Under the pieces are notes generated by a model that did no database searches, was not told the DNA's origin, and saw nothing but the letters and a program-made list of their open reading frames with translations. Positions 37,892 through 45,961 of a stretch of DNA of 64,000 nt are shown in pieces. The stretch covers positions 3,493,674 to 3,557,673 of the forward strand of contig NZ_CP081150.1 in the NCBI RefSeq assembly GCF_019665765.1, read 5' to 3'. Position numbers and translations under genes: made by a program. Source of the stretch: Deefgea tanakiae. Its GTDB lineage: Bacteria > Pseudomonadota > Gammaproteobacteria > Burkholderiales > Chitinibacteraceae. Position 1 is the stretch's first letter; every line of letters begins with the position of its first letter.

Positions 37892-38860
37892 ATGAATACG
37901 ATCCAAACTATCCGTTTTGGCATCATCGGCACAGGTAGTATCGCGCAGCGTTTTGTTTCTGGTTTGGCGCAAGTACCCGATGCGCAAGCCGTGGCGGTAT
38001 TTAACCGTACTGCCAGCAAAGCCAATCAATTCGCTGAATTGAATCAAATACCCAATGTCTATTTATCACTAGACGAGCTGCTCGCTAGCGATATCGACGC
38101 GGTTTATATCGCCACTCCCCATCCTAGCCATGCCGCGCTGAGTATTGCCGCGCTCAATGCAGGCAAAGCGGTGCTGTGCGAAAAACCCGCAGCGGTCAGC
38201 TTGGCCGAGTTGGGCGAGGTGATCGCCACCGCGCAAGCGATGCAGCGCCTGTATATGGAGGCGATGAAGCCACCGTTCTTTCCGCTCTATCAAACTATCC
38301 GTGAACGTATTGCCGCAGGTGCCATCGGTGACGTGAAGTTTATTCGCGCTGGCTTCGCTAACCCAACTATTCCAGCAGGCCACGCGGTGCTCGATCCGGC
38401 ACAGGCGGGTGGTGGCTTATTGGATATCGGTATTTACGCGGCGTTTCTGGCGGTGGATTGGCTTGGTGCGGCGAGTGAAGTGCAAAGCTTAGGCCGTATC
38501 GGGGCGACCGGCGTGGATACGTTTGCCAGTTGGCAAAGTCAACACGCGAGCGGGATTAGCCAGTTGTATTGTGGGTTGGATGTGGCAGGTAGTGGTGAAG
38601 CTTTGATTTCGGGATCAAAGGGTTACGTGCTGATTCACGATAAATGGTGGAATCCAGCGCGCGCCACTTTAGTGACGGCCAGCGGCGAACGCGAAGAATT
38701 AGCACACGCGCCGATTGGCTCAGGCCTGAATTATGAAACCGCACATTTTTGTGATTTGCTGCGTAATGGGCTGCTAGAAAGTCCCGTCTTGCCCCATGCA
38801 AAAACTCGTGCAGCCTTGCAAATGACGCTTCACGCGCGCAATGCTTTGGGTCATGTTTGA
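37892..38860 (+). CDS. Gfo/Idh/MocA-family NAD(P)-dependent oxidoreductase
   Basis: A 322-aa dehydrogenase with the N-terminal Rossmann fold (FGIIGTGSIAQRFVSGL, about 9-25), the substrate-site CEKPAAVS (about 97-104) and the GGLLDIGIYAAF segment in the C-terminal domain. Members act on sugars, inositols or trans-dihydrodiols; nothing here fixes the substrate. The gene stands alone, preceded by a 45-nt palindromic element and followed by a 335-base gap. Confidence 0.88.
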   Translation: MNTIQTIRFGIIGTGSIAQRFVSGLAQVPDAQAVAVFNRTASKANQFAELNQIPNVYLSLDELLASDIDAVYIATPHPSHAALSIAALNAGKAVLCEKPAAVSLAELGEVIATAQAMQRLYMEAMKPPFFPLYQTIRERIAAGAIGDVKFIRAGFANPTIPAGHAVLDPAQAGGGLLDIGIYAAFLAVDWLGAASEVQSLGRIGATGVDTFASWQSQHASGISQLYCGLDVAGSGEALISGSKGYVLIHDKWWNPARATLVTASGEREELAHAPIGSGLNYETAHFCDLLRNGLLESPVLPHAKTRAALQMTLHARNALGHV

Positions 38861-38915
38861 TGCTGAAGGAAATAGGTGTGTTGCTTAATTTGAAAGCGTC
38901 ATCTTTCTAGTTACC

Positions 38916-39115
38916 ATGGTCGCGCTAATGCCGCGTGGCACTTACTTTCTTTGCTTCGCCAAAGAAAGTAAGCAAAGAAAGGCGACCCGAGGCGCACATC
39001 GGTCCCCGATGCCCTCGCGTGGCGCGAGCCAAACGATAAGGCTGTTTGTCTCCCTTCGTGCTCGGTGTGCTTGGACGGGATTTTTAAGCCCCAGCTCAAT
39101 CATCGCGGCACAGCA
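38916..39115. repeat. Dispersed palindromic repeat (about 200 bp)
   Basis: Contains CTTACTTTCTTTG (38941-38953) and its exact complement CAAAGAAAGTAAG (38960-38972) around CTTCGC, then GGCGACCCGAGG and further GC-rich sequence. This sequence type recurs between genes in many proteobacteria and is often mis-annotated as short proteins with YFLWRSKES; that statement is from memory. The rest of the 335-base gap holds only copy 5 of the 45-nt element. Confidence 0.65.
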
Positions 39116-39150
39116 TGAATTATTATCTGAGCATTGTTAGAGCGGGCTAA

Positions 39151-39193
39151 GTATTTGGCTGTAGGCTAATTCAATTAACGTATAGAGAGATAC
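39151..39193. repeat. Palindromic element, copy 5 (43 nt)
   Basis: Begins GTATTTGGCTGTAGGCTAA and ends GAGATAC. It is two bases shorter than the 45-nt members, but shares TTGGCTGTAG/AGGCTA with copies 4, 6 and 7. It ends two bases before the ATG of the Imm33-type gene. Confidence 0.5.
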
Positions 39194-39195
39194 AC

Positions 39196-39543
39196 ATGAG
39201 CAAAGACTATTTACTTGATGAAAGCCGCATGAAGAAAGTAGCCACTGGCCATGGCCTGTGTGTTGCGAGTGATGAAGTGACGATTGAAGGTTATCCGGTT
39301 GGGCTGATGTATCGAGAAAAACCGAGCAAAACTGGCGATAGCGGCTGGCGCTTTTTTTCTGGCTGCGAAGATGACAAGTTTTTAAACAATCCAAAAAATC
39401 ACAGCGAGTTGGATGTGAATGTCATCGCCAATTACGATAGTAGCGTCGTCGCCTTGCTGGATTCGCCAATCGGTAGCGTGTTTGAAAAAGGGCCTGATGC
39501 CGATGAGTTTGTTGCGGTGGCGGATTGGTCGCCCTTGGATTAA
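39196..39543 (+). CDS. DUF2185/Imm33-type protein
   Basis: A 115-aa protein with the family core SGWRFFSGCEDDKFLNNPKN, then VIANYDSSVVALLDSPIGSVF and the ending VAVADWSP. This fold is known as DUF2185, also classed as immunity protein Imm33 of polymorphic toxin systems. No toxin gene is beside it, so it may be an orphan immunity gene or have another role. AGAGAGATACAC precedes the ATG. Confidence 0.7.
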   Translation: MSKDYLLDESRMKKVATGHGLCVASDEVTIEGYPVGLMYREKPSKTGDSGWRFFSGCEDDKFLNNPKNHSELDVNVIANYDSSVVALLDSPIGSVFEKGPDADEFVAVADWSPLD

Positions 39544-39635
39544 TTACAGAATCGAATTAGTACTGAACGCTAGTATTGAAGATAAACACACACTAAATCT
39601 TCAGGCTTTGAATTGAATGAGGTAGAACCCCCAAC

Positions 39636-39983
39636 ATGGATGCGCTCACAATGAGTCTCCCAGCTGATCTGCAAAGCAATCAAGAAATTGCGATGTGGAT
39701 TCGAGAGAATATCAAGGACTTGTATCCAGCGATGGACCTTGATGTCACAGATTATGATGTGCACGCCATGCTAGATAAGGTGCATATCAAAGACGTTGAA
39801 GTTGCGATGGGTTATGTTGCCGTAGGGTATGAATATGATTACTCAATTGTGAATGGCTGCAGAGATCTGAATTTTTCAGGCACATCGAAGCTGAATCGGA
39901 TGACAGGCAACTTGAAAGGGCGCATTCTTACTTTTCCAATTCATCAATCATTACCGCTACGCTCTACCTGCGATGAGCTCTAA
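39636..39983 (+). CDS. Hypothetical protein, unknown function
   Basis: A 115-aa frame with acidic N-terminal half and no signal peptide or membrane segment. I do not recognise the family. It follows the Imm33-type gene on the same strand after 92 bases and precedes the carboxypeptidase gene. Composition is unlike its neighbours (more Met/Asp, AT-richer). No clear Shine-Dalgarno precedes ATG 39636; ATG 39651 is an in-frame alternative. It could be an accessory gene or a decayed one. Confidence 0.45.
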   Translation: MDALTMSLPADLQSNQEIAMWIRENIKDLYPAMDLDVTDYDVHAMLDKVHIKDVEVAMGYVAVGYEYDYSIVNGCRDLNFSGTSKLNRMTGNLKGRILTFPIHQSLPLRSTCDEL

Positions 39984-40071
39984 GCAGTGTTGAGCCATTT
40001 GCTCGCATGCATTAATAAAAACTGTACTCCCCTTGTAGGAAAAAATACAAGTTCATAGAGGGAACACCATC

Positions 40072-41202
40072 ATGATTCGTATCTCCAGCCAGTTTGATTC
40101 AGGTTCTATCGACGTAGTCGATGCCAGCGATGCGGCGAATATCCGCCTGAAATTACGTCCCGATAACGCGTCTGATTTTGCGCAATGGTTTCATTTTCGC
40201 TTAACCGGCGCGCGCGATCAGGACTGTGTGCTGCGCATTGAAAATGCAGGGCAGAGTGCTTATCCTGATGGTTGGCCTGACTATCAGGCTGTGGCGAGTT
40301 ATGACCGTGAAAACTGGTTTCGTGTCGATACCGAATACGATGGACAAACGCTGACGATTCAACATACGCCGATGACGGATGCGGTATGGTTTGCGTATTT
40401 CGAGCCCTACTCTTGGGAGCGGCATCAAGCTTTAATTGGCAGTGCGCTCAGCTATGCGCCGTGGGTGGATTTGATGCCATTAGGGGTAACGCCGGATGGA
40501 TACGATCTAGACATGCTGCGCGTTGGAATACCCCTCGGTCATAAGAAAAACATTTGGATTACCGCACGCCAGCATCCGGGCGAGTCGATGGCCGAATGGT
40601 TTGTCGAAGGCTTGCTGGAAACGCTGCTTGATCCACAAAATGCCGTAGCGCGTAGTTTGTTGGAACACTGCGTGTTTTACATCGTGCCGAATATGAATCC
40701 CGACGGTAGCGTGCGCGGTAATTTGCGTACAAATGCCAAGGGCGCGAATCTGAATCGCGAATGGGGCACGCCAACGCTGGAGCGCAGTCCTGAAGTGTTC
40801 TGGGTTCGCGAAAAGATGCTCGAAATCGGCGTCGATGTATTTTTAGATATTCACGGTGATGAAGCAATACCGCATAACTTTGTCGCTGGCTGCGAAGATA
40901 ATCCGTCATTCTCCAGCAAACAACGTGATGTGCAGAATACGTTCAAGGCAGCATGGTTGGCGGTTAGCCCTGATTTTCAAACTGAATTTGGCTATACCGA
41001 CAGCCATTTTGGCCCCGAAACGCTGACGCTCGCTACCAACTGGGTTGGCCACACCTTTGATTGCTTGGCTTATACCGTTGAAATGCCGTTTAAAGACACG
41101 GCGAGTCATCCGCTACCCGAAGTGGGCTGGAACGGCGAGCGTTCCGCACAATTTGGCGCGAGCGTATTGACGGCACTGTTGGCGGTGGTGCCAAAGCTTT
41201 GA
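40072..41202 (+). CDS. M14-family zinc carboxypeptidase (cytosolic carboxypeptidase-like)
   Basis: A 376-aa enzyme with an N-terminal beta domain (about 1-125), as in cytosolic carboxypeptidases (CCP/Nna1 type). The M14 catalytic domain has the zinc motif RQHPGESMAEW (His and Glu near 166-169), NMNPDGSVRGNLRTN with the substrate-binding Arg, GANLNREW, and DIHGDE with the third zinc ligand His near 263. The catalytic Glu lies in TVEMPF. Bacterial members are cytoplasmic; their natural substrates are not well known. A GGGA ribosome site precedes the ATG. Confidence 0.88.
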   Translation: MIRISSQFDSGSIDVVDASDAANIRLKLRPDNASDFAQWFHFRLTGARDQDCVLRIENAGQSAYPDGWPDYQAVASYDRENWFRVDTEYDGQTLTIQHTPMTDAVWFAYFEPYSWERHQALIGSALSYAPWVDLMPLGVTPDGYDLDMLRVGIPLGHKKNIWITARQHPGESMAEWFVEGLLETLLDPQNAVARSLLEHCVFYIVPNMNPDGSVRGNLRTNAKGANLNREWGTPTLERSPEVFWVREKMLEIGVDVFLDIHGDEAIPHNFVAGCEDNPSFSSKQRDVQNTFKAAWLAVSPDFQTEFGYTDSHFGPETLTLATNWVGHTFDCLAYTVEMPFKDTASHPLPEVGWNGERSAQFGASVLTALLAVVPKL

Positions 41203-41208
41203 TATTGT

Positions 41209-41253
41209 GTATTGCTTTGTAGCCAATATTTATTAATGGTTTGAGGTAAATAC
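41209..41253. repeat. 45-nt palindromic element, copy 6
   Basis: Begins GTATTGCTTTGTAGCCAA and ends GAGGTAAATAC, exactly 45 nt. The left half matches copy 7 in 16 of the first 18 bases; the right arm has decayed, so pairing is imperfect. It lies six bases after the carboxypeptidase stop. Confidence 0.6.
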
Positions 41254-41305
41254 ATCTACTTGTGTTGGCCAGCCCGCAATGTGAGTTGAGTGTGGGAGGC
41301 TTTAA

Positions 41306-41590
41306 ATGTCGCGACGGTTGGTATTGTTTTTGATATTAATGGCTTTGCACGGACTGGCGATTGCGTATTCGCCTGAGTGGCTGGCGCCTTGGGTGGCTGC
41401 TACAATTTATGGGCCACTCATGCTGTTGCAGCAGCTCAACTTACCCGTTTTTGGGCTTGCCGCATCAGGTGGATGGGCTGCTCCCTCTTTTATTGCTTGG
41501 GCTATTTTAGTTTTATTTTGGGGCTTAATCTGGTTCGCTGTTGCCAGTTTGATGGCCCGTTATTTAAAAAAGTGGGCAAGGAGTGGATGA
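41306..41590 (+). CDS. Small integral membrane protein
   Basis: A 94-aa protein with two or three hydrophobic segments: LVLFLILMALHGLAIAY at the N-terminus, a central amphipathic stretch, and FIAWAILVLFWGLIWFAVASLMA near the C-terminus. GGGAGG lies ten bases before the ATG. The stop overlaps the start of the next gene by 4 bp (ATGA). I do not recognise a function. Confidence 0.65.
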   Translation: MSRRLVLFLILMALHGLAIAYSPEWLAPWVAATIYGPLMLLQQLNLPVFGLAASGGWAAPSFIAWAILVLFWGLIWFAVASLMARYLKKWARSG

Positions 41591-41940
41591 TGAGCGATCC
41601 AAAAGTAGCGCAGTTATTACATGATCTGGCTTTGGCTGATCCAGACCGATTGGCGGTGGTCGAGGCTGCGCGGGCTTTGATTTATTCGCTATTGCCGGCA
41701 GCGACCGAGCGCGTCATGTATGGTGGGTTTATGTTCGCGACACAAACGGATCTTTGCGGAATTTTTGCATATAAAAAGCATGTTTCGGTTGAATTTGGCC
41801 GTGGCTGTGATTTGGCGGACGCTGCGTGTGTGCTTGAGGGCAGCGGCAAATTTCGTCGGCATATCAAGTTGCAGAGCACCCGTGATATTGAGGAAAAATC
41901 GCTTGCTCAATATATTTTGCAAGCTGAGCAGTTGGCTTAA
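41587..41940 (+). CDS. DUF1801-like (YdhG/YjhX-type) protein
   Basis: A 117-aa protein with ARALIYSLLPAATERVMYGGFMFATQTDLCGIFAYKKHVSVEFGRG visible as a single fold (described in parts: ERVMYGG near 40, FAYKKHVSVEF near 61). The final segment HIKLQSTRDIEEKSLAQYI matches the DUF1801 pattern of small cytosolic proteins. ATG 41587 overlaps the upstream stop; ATG 41590 is an alternative. The function of the family is not established. Confidence 0.65.
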   Translation: MMSDPKVAQLLHDLALADPDRLAVVEAARALIYSLLPAATERVMYGGFMFATQTDLCGIFAYKKHVSVEFGRGCDLADAACVLEGSGKFRRHIKLQSTRDIEEKSLAQYILQAEQLA

Positions 41941-42021
41941 GCGAATTGCACAGAGGAACGCTTCAGCAGCTTTGTGCCGAACCCGTTATACTGCAGCAGA
42001 TTAAATGAAAGGAAATTGAAT

Positions 42022-42189
42022 ATGAACGCAAAAATCAAACGCCTCAGCAAGCGCCAACAAAAACGTTACTTATTGCGTGAAGCAGAAAAAATCTTGTGTG
42101 AGTTGCTCTTGAGCCCAACCGCGCCGACGAATGTGCAAATCGAAGCTGCGGTCACTGAGCGCTATAACGAGATTTTCAAAAAAGCGTAA
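42022..42189 (+). CDS. Small basic hypothetical protein (55 aa)
   Basis: A short basic protein starting MNAKIKRLSKRQQKRYLLRE, with AAAGGAAA at good spacing before the ATG. The helix-rich sequence continues EAEKILCELLLSP and ends YNEIFKKA. I do not recognise a function. A strong terminator follows the stop, which supports an expressed gene. Confidence 0.6.
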   Translation: MNAKIKRLSKRQQKRYLLREAEKILCELLLSPTAPTNVQIEAAVTERYNEIFKKA

Positions 42190-42221
42190 TTGGCTTTGGC
42201 TGTGAAATTTGCCGGTGAAAA

Positions 42222-42253
42222 AAACCTGCGACCATTCTGGCGCAGGTTTTTTT
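42222..42253 (+). terminator. Rho-independent terminator
   Basis: AAACCTGCG (42222-42230) pairs with CGCAGGTTT (42241-42249) and continues into a T-run. It lies about 35 bases after the small basic protein gene. Confidence 0.85.
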
Positions 42254-42341
42254 ACGTTAGCCCAATGCATTGTGGATATTACCTTGGCAAATGCAGCGTA
42301 GGGGCGTAAGTTGAAGGCTGACCATCGCCTTGGAGGGAAAT

Positions 42342-42863
42342 ATGCTCAATCCTTTTGCTACAGAGTCGGTGACATTCGAAACGCCGGTCGCAATGCTGAT
42401 TGCTTGCCATGATAGGGTGCGGCAATACGCTTCGCTGACCGAAAGTCTCGCCGTGCATCTACAACAAAATGGCGCCGATGCTGCAGCAGTGGCAGGGGCG
42501 CAATCGATTTTGCGCTATTTTGATATTGCCGCGCCACTGCACCATCAAGACGAAGACGATGATTTATTTCCGGCTTTACTCAGAAAAGCGACGCCACAAT
42601 TGGCCAGCGTCATCGCAGACATTACCGCTGAACATGATGAACTTGGGGCGCTGTGGCAACAAGTGCGTGCTGCTTTGTTGGCAGTGATTGCGGGCGATGC
42701 AAAGGCTTTGGATGCGCAACTGGCTCAGCAATTTGCAATGCGCTACCCCGCGCATGCCGCGCGCGAGGAAAATGAGATTTACCCATTTGCTGCGCAATTA
42801 TTGGATGATGCCTGTTTGGCGCAATTGGGTAAAACGATGTCGGCTCGTCGTCAAGCAGCCTAA
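42342..42863 (+). CDS. Hemerythrin-like HHE domain protein
   Basis: A 173-aa four-helix protein with the hemerythrin/HHE His and Glu pattern: ACHDRVRQ near residue 21, PLHHQDEDDDLFP near 67-79, AEHDELG near 98 and HAAREENEIYPF near 143-154. It probably binds a di-iron centre for oxygen or nitrosative stress sensing, or for storage. ATG 42342 is used because GGAGGG precedes it; the frame reaches back to a TTG at 42330. Its stop overlaps the end of a decayed gene on the other strand. Confidence 0.85.
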   Translation: MLNPFATESVTFETPVAMLIACHDRVRQYASLTESLAVHLQQNGADAAAVAGAQSILRYFDIAAPLHHQDEDDDLFPALLRKATPQLASVIADITAEHDELGALWQQVRAALLAVIAGDAKALDAQLAQQFAMRYPAHAAREENEIYPFAAQLLDDACLAQLGKTMSARRQAA

Positions 42864-43140
42864 ACATGCGGTTTGGCCCAGCGATTCATAATTTCATTGA
42901 GTGCTTGCGCGGTGAGTGGCTTGGTGACAAAGTCATTCATGCCGGCATCAAGGCAGGCTCGCGGTCTTCTTGGACGGTGTTGGATGTTAAGGCCATAATC
43001 GATAACAGGGCTTTGTCATTTTGCAGTGCGCGAATCGCTCGAGTGGCGGTGAAGCCATCGATGATGGGCATTTGGCAGTAATCCATCAATACCAGCGAGA
43101 ACTCTTGCTGCTCCTGCATTGTTAAATCAAACCCGCCGCA
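42860..43140 (-). pseudogene. Degraded response-regulator receiver domain
   Basis: Read on the minus strand, 43119-42937 gives FSLVLMDYCQMPIIDGFTATRAIRA and ALTSNTVQEDRE (quoted in parts), the core of a receiver domain with the phospho-acceptor Asp. A frameshift at about 42955 follows. The next frame continues with GMNDFVTKPLTAQALNEI to a TAG at 42860. The N-terminal part is missing, with a stop at 43177, and one extra residue (Tyr) sits beside the active Asp. Such domains are usually the C-terminal receivers of hybrid kinases. It is a remnant, not functional. Confidence 0.8.
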
Positions 43141-43262
43141 ATCACGATCAACAAAGTGATGCCAAAGTGCCGAGAACTAAAGAGAGAAAATAAGCCCGTC
43201 ATAAGCTCATTTGTCGGTGTGAATTGGCGCTGTAGCAAGAAAAGCACAGCGCCGCTGATGAC

Positions 43263-44003
43263 TTAGGCGCGTAATTGTCGAGCAAATAAATCTAAAGCAA
43301 GTTGATTACCAATCATCGCCAATTGCGGATCATAACGATCGCCTTCATCGCGCATAAACGCGTGGGGGCCATTAAATTCATGCCAAGTGAAGGTTTTTTC
43401 CGCAGCAACCAGCGCTTGATAAACTTGAGCGCGGCCAGAGGCCGGAATATGTGGGTCTTGCTTGCCCCAAATCATCAATAATTCGCCGCTGATTTCGCCA
43501 AGGCGTTCCATGCTGTGTTGACCGGGCTGATTCGGGATCACATTCGTGTGTAAATCGGTCGCATAAAAGCAAGCTGTGGCTTTGATTTCTGGCTGCAAAG
43601 CCGCACGGAAAGCCAAATGTCCGCCAATACAAAAACCCATCGCACCAAATAGGCCATTGCACCAAGGTTGTGTTTTCGCCCAAGCGATGGTCGCGGCGTT
43701 ATCCGTGTCGTAGCCTTCGACTGACTTGGCCATTTTATCGGCATTGCCTTTATCGCGACCTGCGTCGTCATAAGCCAGCACAGTACCAATTGGATTGAGT
43801 TCATGGAACACTTCCGGCACGAGCACGTTGTAGCCGTAGCCAGCAATCAAGCGCGCTGCACGCTCGATCGGCCCGGTTTGCTGGAAAATTTCAGAGTAAA
43901 ACAAAATCGTAGGGTAGCTACCATTGTCGGCAGGGCGATGGATAAAGGTGCGCATCACGCCCGTTGGAGTGGCTAAGTCGGAAAACTCGCTTTTGATCAT
44001 CAT
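43263..44003 (-). CDS. Dienelactone hydrolase family protein
   Basis: A 246-aa alpha/beta-hydrolase with the Cys nucleophile in GAMGFCIGGHLAF, the acid residue in WGKQDPHIP and the His in FNGPHAFMRDE. These are the DLH triad (Cys-Asp-His). The enzyme may hydrolyse dienelactone-like esters, but in genomes without aromatic pathways its substrate is unknown. I used ATG 44003 (MMIKSEF), which has AGAGGAA upstream; the frame extends to 44033. It lies downstream of purC on the same strand beyond a terminator. Confidence 0.87.
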   Translation of the reverse strand: MMIKSEFSDLATPTGVMRTFIHRPADNGSYPTILFYSEIFQQTGPIERAARLIAGYGYNVLVPEVFHELNPIGTVLAYDDAGRDKGNADKMAKSVEGYDTDNAATIAWAKTQPWCNGLFGAMGFCIGGHLAFRAALQPEIKATACFYATDLHTNVIPNQPGQHSMERLGEISGELLMIWGKQDPHIPASGRAQVYQALVAAEKTFTWHEFNGPHAFMRDEGDRYDPQLAMIGNQLALDLFARQLRA

Positions 44004-44035
44004 AATGAAGGTGTTCCTCTGATTAACACACAATA

Positions 44036-44059
44036 GAAAAACGCCCCGTGGGGCGTTTG
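44036..44059 (-). terminator. Rho-independent terminator after purC
   Basis: AACGCCCC and GGGGCGTT (44040-44057) form a stem around GT; on the minus strand a T-run follows. It lies just past the purC stop and before the hydrolase gene. Confidence 0.85.
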
Positions 44060-44065
44060 CAGAAA

Positions 44066-44944
44066 TTACTTGGTGAGCTTTTCGAGTGCTTCGCGGTATT
44101 TAGCCGCAGTTTTGTCGGCCACTTCTTGCGGTAGCACTGGCGCTGGTGGAGTTTTGTCCCAGCCTGTTGTTTCTAGCCAGTCACGAACGAATTGTTTATC
44201 GTAGCTTGGCGGGTTGCTGCCGGGTTGGTATTGGTCTGCAGGCCAGAAGCGGCTTGAGTCTGGCGTCAATGCCTCGTCCATTAGGCAGAGTGTACCGTTT
44301 TCATCCAGACCAAATTCAAACTTGGTGTCACCAATAATGATGCCGCGCGTTGCTGCGTATTCGCTGGCGGTTTTGTACAGCAAGATCGCCGTCGCGCTCA
44401 CTTTAGCAGCGAGTTCTGCGCCCAAGATTTCTTCGCAACGTGCATAGCTGATGTTTTCATCGTGATCGCCCAGCTCGGCTTTGGTTGATGGCGTAAAAAT
44501 TGGCTCTGGTAGTTTATCTGCTTCGCGCAAACCGGCTGGCAAAGCGATACCGCAGACAGTATTGCTCTGCTGGTATTCTTTCCAGCCGCTGCCAGCGATA
44601 TACCCACGAACAATTGCTTCAACAGGGACAGGCTTGAGGCGTTTGCACACCACGGCACGGCCTTCAACTTGCGGTAGATCTTCGGCAGACACAACGTCTT
44701 CAGGTTGATCTCCAGTGAAATGGCTAGGCACCACGTCTTTGAGTTTTTCAAACCAGAAGTTTGAAATTGCAGTGAGGATTTTGCCTTTTTCTGGAATTGG
44801 TTCGGCCAAAATGACGTCAAATGCTGATAGGCGATCGGTAGCAATCATTAACATGCGGGTATCGTCAATTTCGTACAGGTCGCGCACTTTGCCCGAGTAG
44901 ATTTTTTTTAGGCTGGTCAAATTGGTGGTGGTCAGGCCGGACAT
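44066..44944 (-). CDS. purC: SAICAR synthase PurC
   Basis: Joins aspartate to CAIR in purine synthesis. The 292-aa protein is of the longer type, with [14 protein letters not shown] at the start (about 13-26), [20 protein letters not shown] (about 35-54), [27 protein letters not shown] and the FVRDWLE tail. ATG 44944 (MSGLTTTNL) is chosen; the frame reaches back without support. It sits in a minus-strand purine set with purE and purK but is separated from them by the GNAT gene. Confidence 0.96.
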   Translation of the reverse strand: MSGLTTTNLTSLKKIYSGKVRDLYEIDDTRMLMIATDRLSAFDVILAEPIPEKGKILTAISNFWFEKLKDVVPSHFTGDQPEDVVSAEDLPQVEGRAVVCKRLKPVPVEAIVRGYIAGSGWKEYQQSNTVCGIALPAGLREADKLPEPIFTPSTKAELGDHDENISYARCEEILGAELAAKVSATAILLYKTASEYAATRGIIIGDTKFEFGLDENGTLCLMDEALTPDSSRFWPADQYQPGSNPPSYDKQFVRDWLETTGWDKTPPAPVLPQEVADKTAAKYREALEKLTK

Positions 44945-45173
44945 ACGGGTCTCCAGTGGCAACAGATCGGCTGCATCGTAAAGCAAAAGTGTTCTTGCAT
45001 CGTTGTCTCGCCTTGCAGTACTTAATCTACTGTCTGCGATTTGCCCGCCTTGCCATCACACTTTTGCACGTGTACGTGCTCAGCCAAGAATCAAAAATTA
45101 GGCTGCTATTTTGCCTGATTTTACTCACTTCTGCATGCTTGTACGATGACCGCAGTGAATCTCTGGCGATAAA

Positions 45174-45659
45174 TTACAGCGCTTGTTCTAAGCGGAAGAC
45201 TTTGGCTGCTTCGCCAAGGTGATCAAGGCGGGTTTCCCAACCTTCGGTGGTAAAACCTAGTTTTTGATAAAACGCCAATCCCGTTGTATTGCTTTCATAG
45301 CAAATCGTCGCAATCACTTGTGATTGATAGCGTTCTTTGGCAATGGTTTTGAGTGCGCTGATTAGAAAGTTGGCCACGCCACAGCGACGGCGCTCCGGAT
45401 GAACAATTAAATGGCCGATCCATGCTTTTTGCGCGCGCGGATTGTACAAATTGGCAAAGCCAACGACGCGGTCTTGCTCGCAAACAACAAAGCCTTCTTC
45501 ATGGCTCGCTAAGTGTTCAATCAGTTGCAGCGTTTCGGCTGGCCATGCGGCACGTGGAAACAGGTGGCGTAGTTCTTCGGCTGTGCGAGCCCATGAAATA
45601 ACAAACAACAGGTCGTCGAGTGTAGCTCGGCGAAAGGCATATCGAGAGAGTTGTTTCAT
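45174..45659 (-). CDS. GNAT-family N-acetyltransferase
   Basis: A 161-aa acetyltransferase with the cofactor loop at GHLIVHPERRRCGVANFLI (about 82-100) and the closing strand NTTGLAFYQKLGFTTEGWE. The first 30 residues (YAFRRATLDDLLFVISW) are the standard GNAT opening. The substrate is unknown. It lies between purC and purK on the same strand, with 229 bases before purC. That upstream stretch, 44945-45173, holds nothing I can support beyond the purC promoter region. Confidence 0.88.
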   Translation of the reverse strand: MKQLSRYAFRRATLDDLLFVISWARTAEELRHLFPRAAWPAETLQLIEHLASHEEGFVVCEQDRVVGFANLYNPRAQKAWIGHLIVHPERRRCGVANFLISALKTIAKERYQSQVIATICYESNTTGLAFYQKLGFTTEGWETRLDHLGEAAKVFRLEQAL

Positions 45660-45725
45660 AAGGGTTTTTATCTAGAACGGCACTAAAGTCTTGATACTAA
45701 CCGATGTTTGTCAGTATGTAGAAAT

Positions 45726-45960
45726 TTAATCCTCAGAAAGGGCTTGTATGTTGCAATGCTTTAAGGCTTCGCGGCGCGAGAGCGCTAAAAGTAGGGTTTT
45801 ATCGGCTGCGATTTTCCACCCGAGCTGATAAATAATTGCAGTGCGGCGTAGCCACAGATGGGGCGAGGTTTGCCATTGATCAAGCAGGGCAATCGGTGAG
45901 GTTTGCGGCGCGCTATAAGAGCAGGTGCTGATACTCTCAGCTTTAATAGCGCGCCAACAT
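45726..45960 (-). pseudogene. Fragment of a DNA alkylation repair (AlkD-like) gene
   Basis: An open frame without a start codon runs on the minus strand from the purK end to TAA at 45726-45728, about 77 codons. It reads IALLDQWQTSPHLWLRRTAI, then IYQLGWKIAADKTLLLAL, which resembles the HEAT-repeat segment W..SPNLWLRR.AI..QL..K..TD..LL of AlkD glycosylases. The N-terminal two-thirds and the final helix are missing. I regard it as a remnant between purK and the GNAT gene; a short intact gene starting at a rare codon is less likely. Confidence 0.45.
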
Positions 45961-45961
45961 G

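Noticed and set aside
38911..39099. 62-codon minus-strand ORF with YFLWRSKES
   Set aside because: It lies in the palindromic repeat; such frames are a known annotation artefact of this repeat type.
39544..39635. GTATTGAAGAT at 39573 as another 45-nt element
   Set aside because: There is no ATAC end at the right distance and no inverted pairing.
42937..43119. 60-aa ORF as an intact single-domain response regulator
   Set aside because: It lacks the N-terminal acidic pair and ends at a frameshift; the rest continues in another frame.
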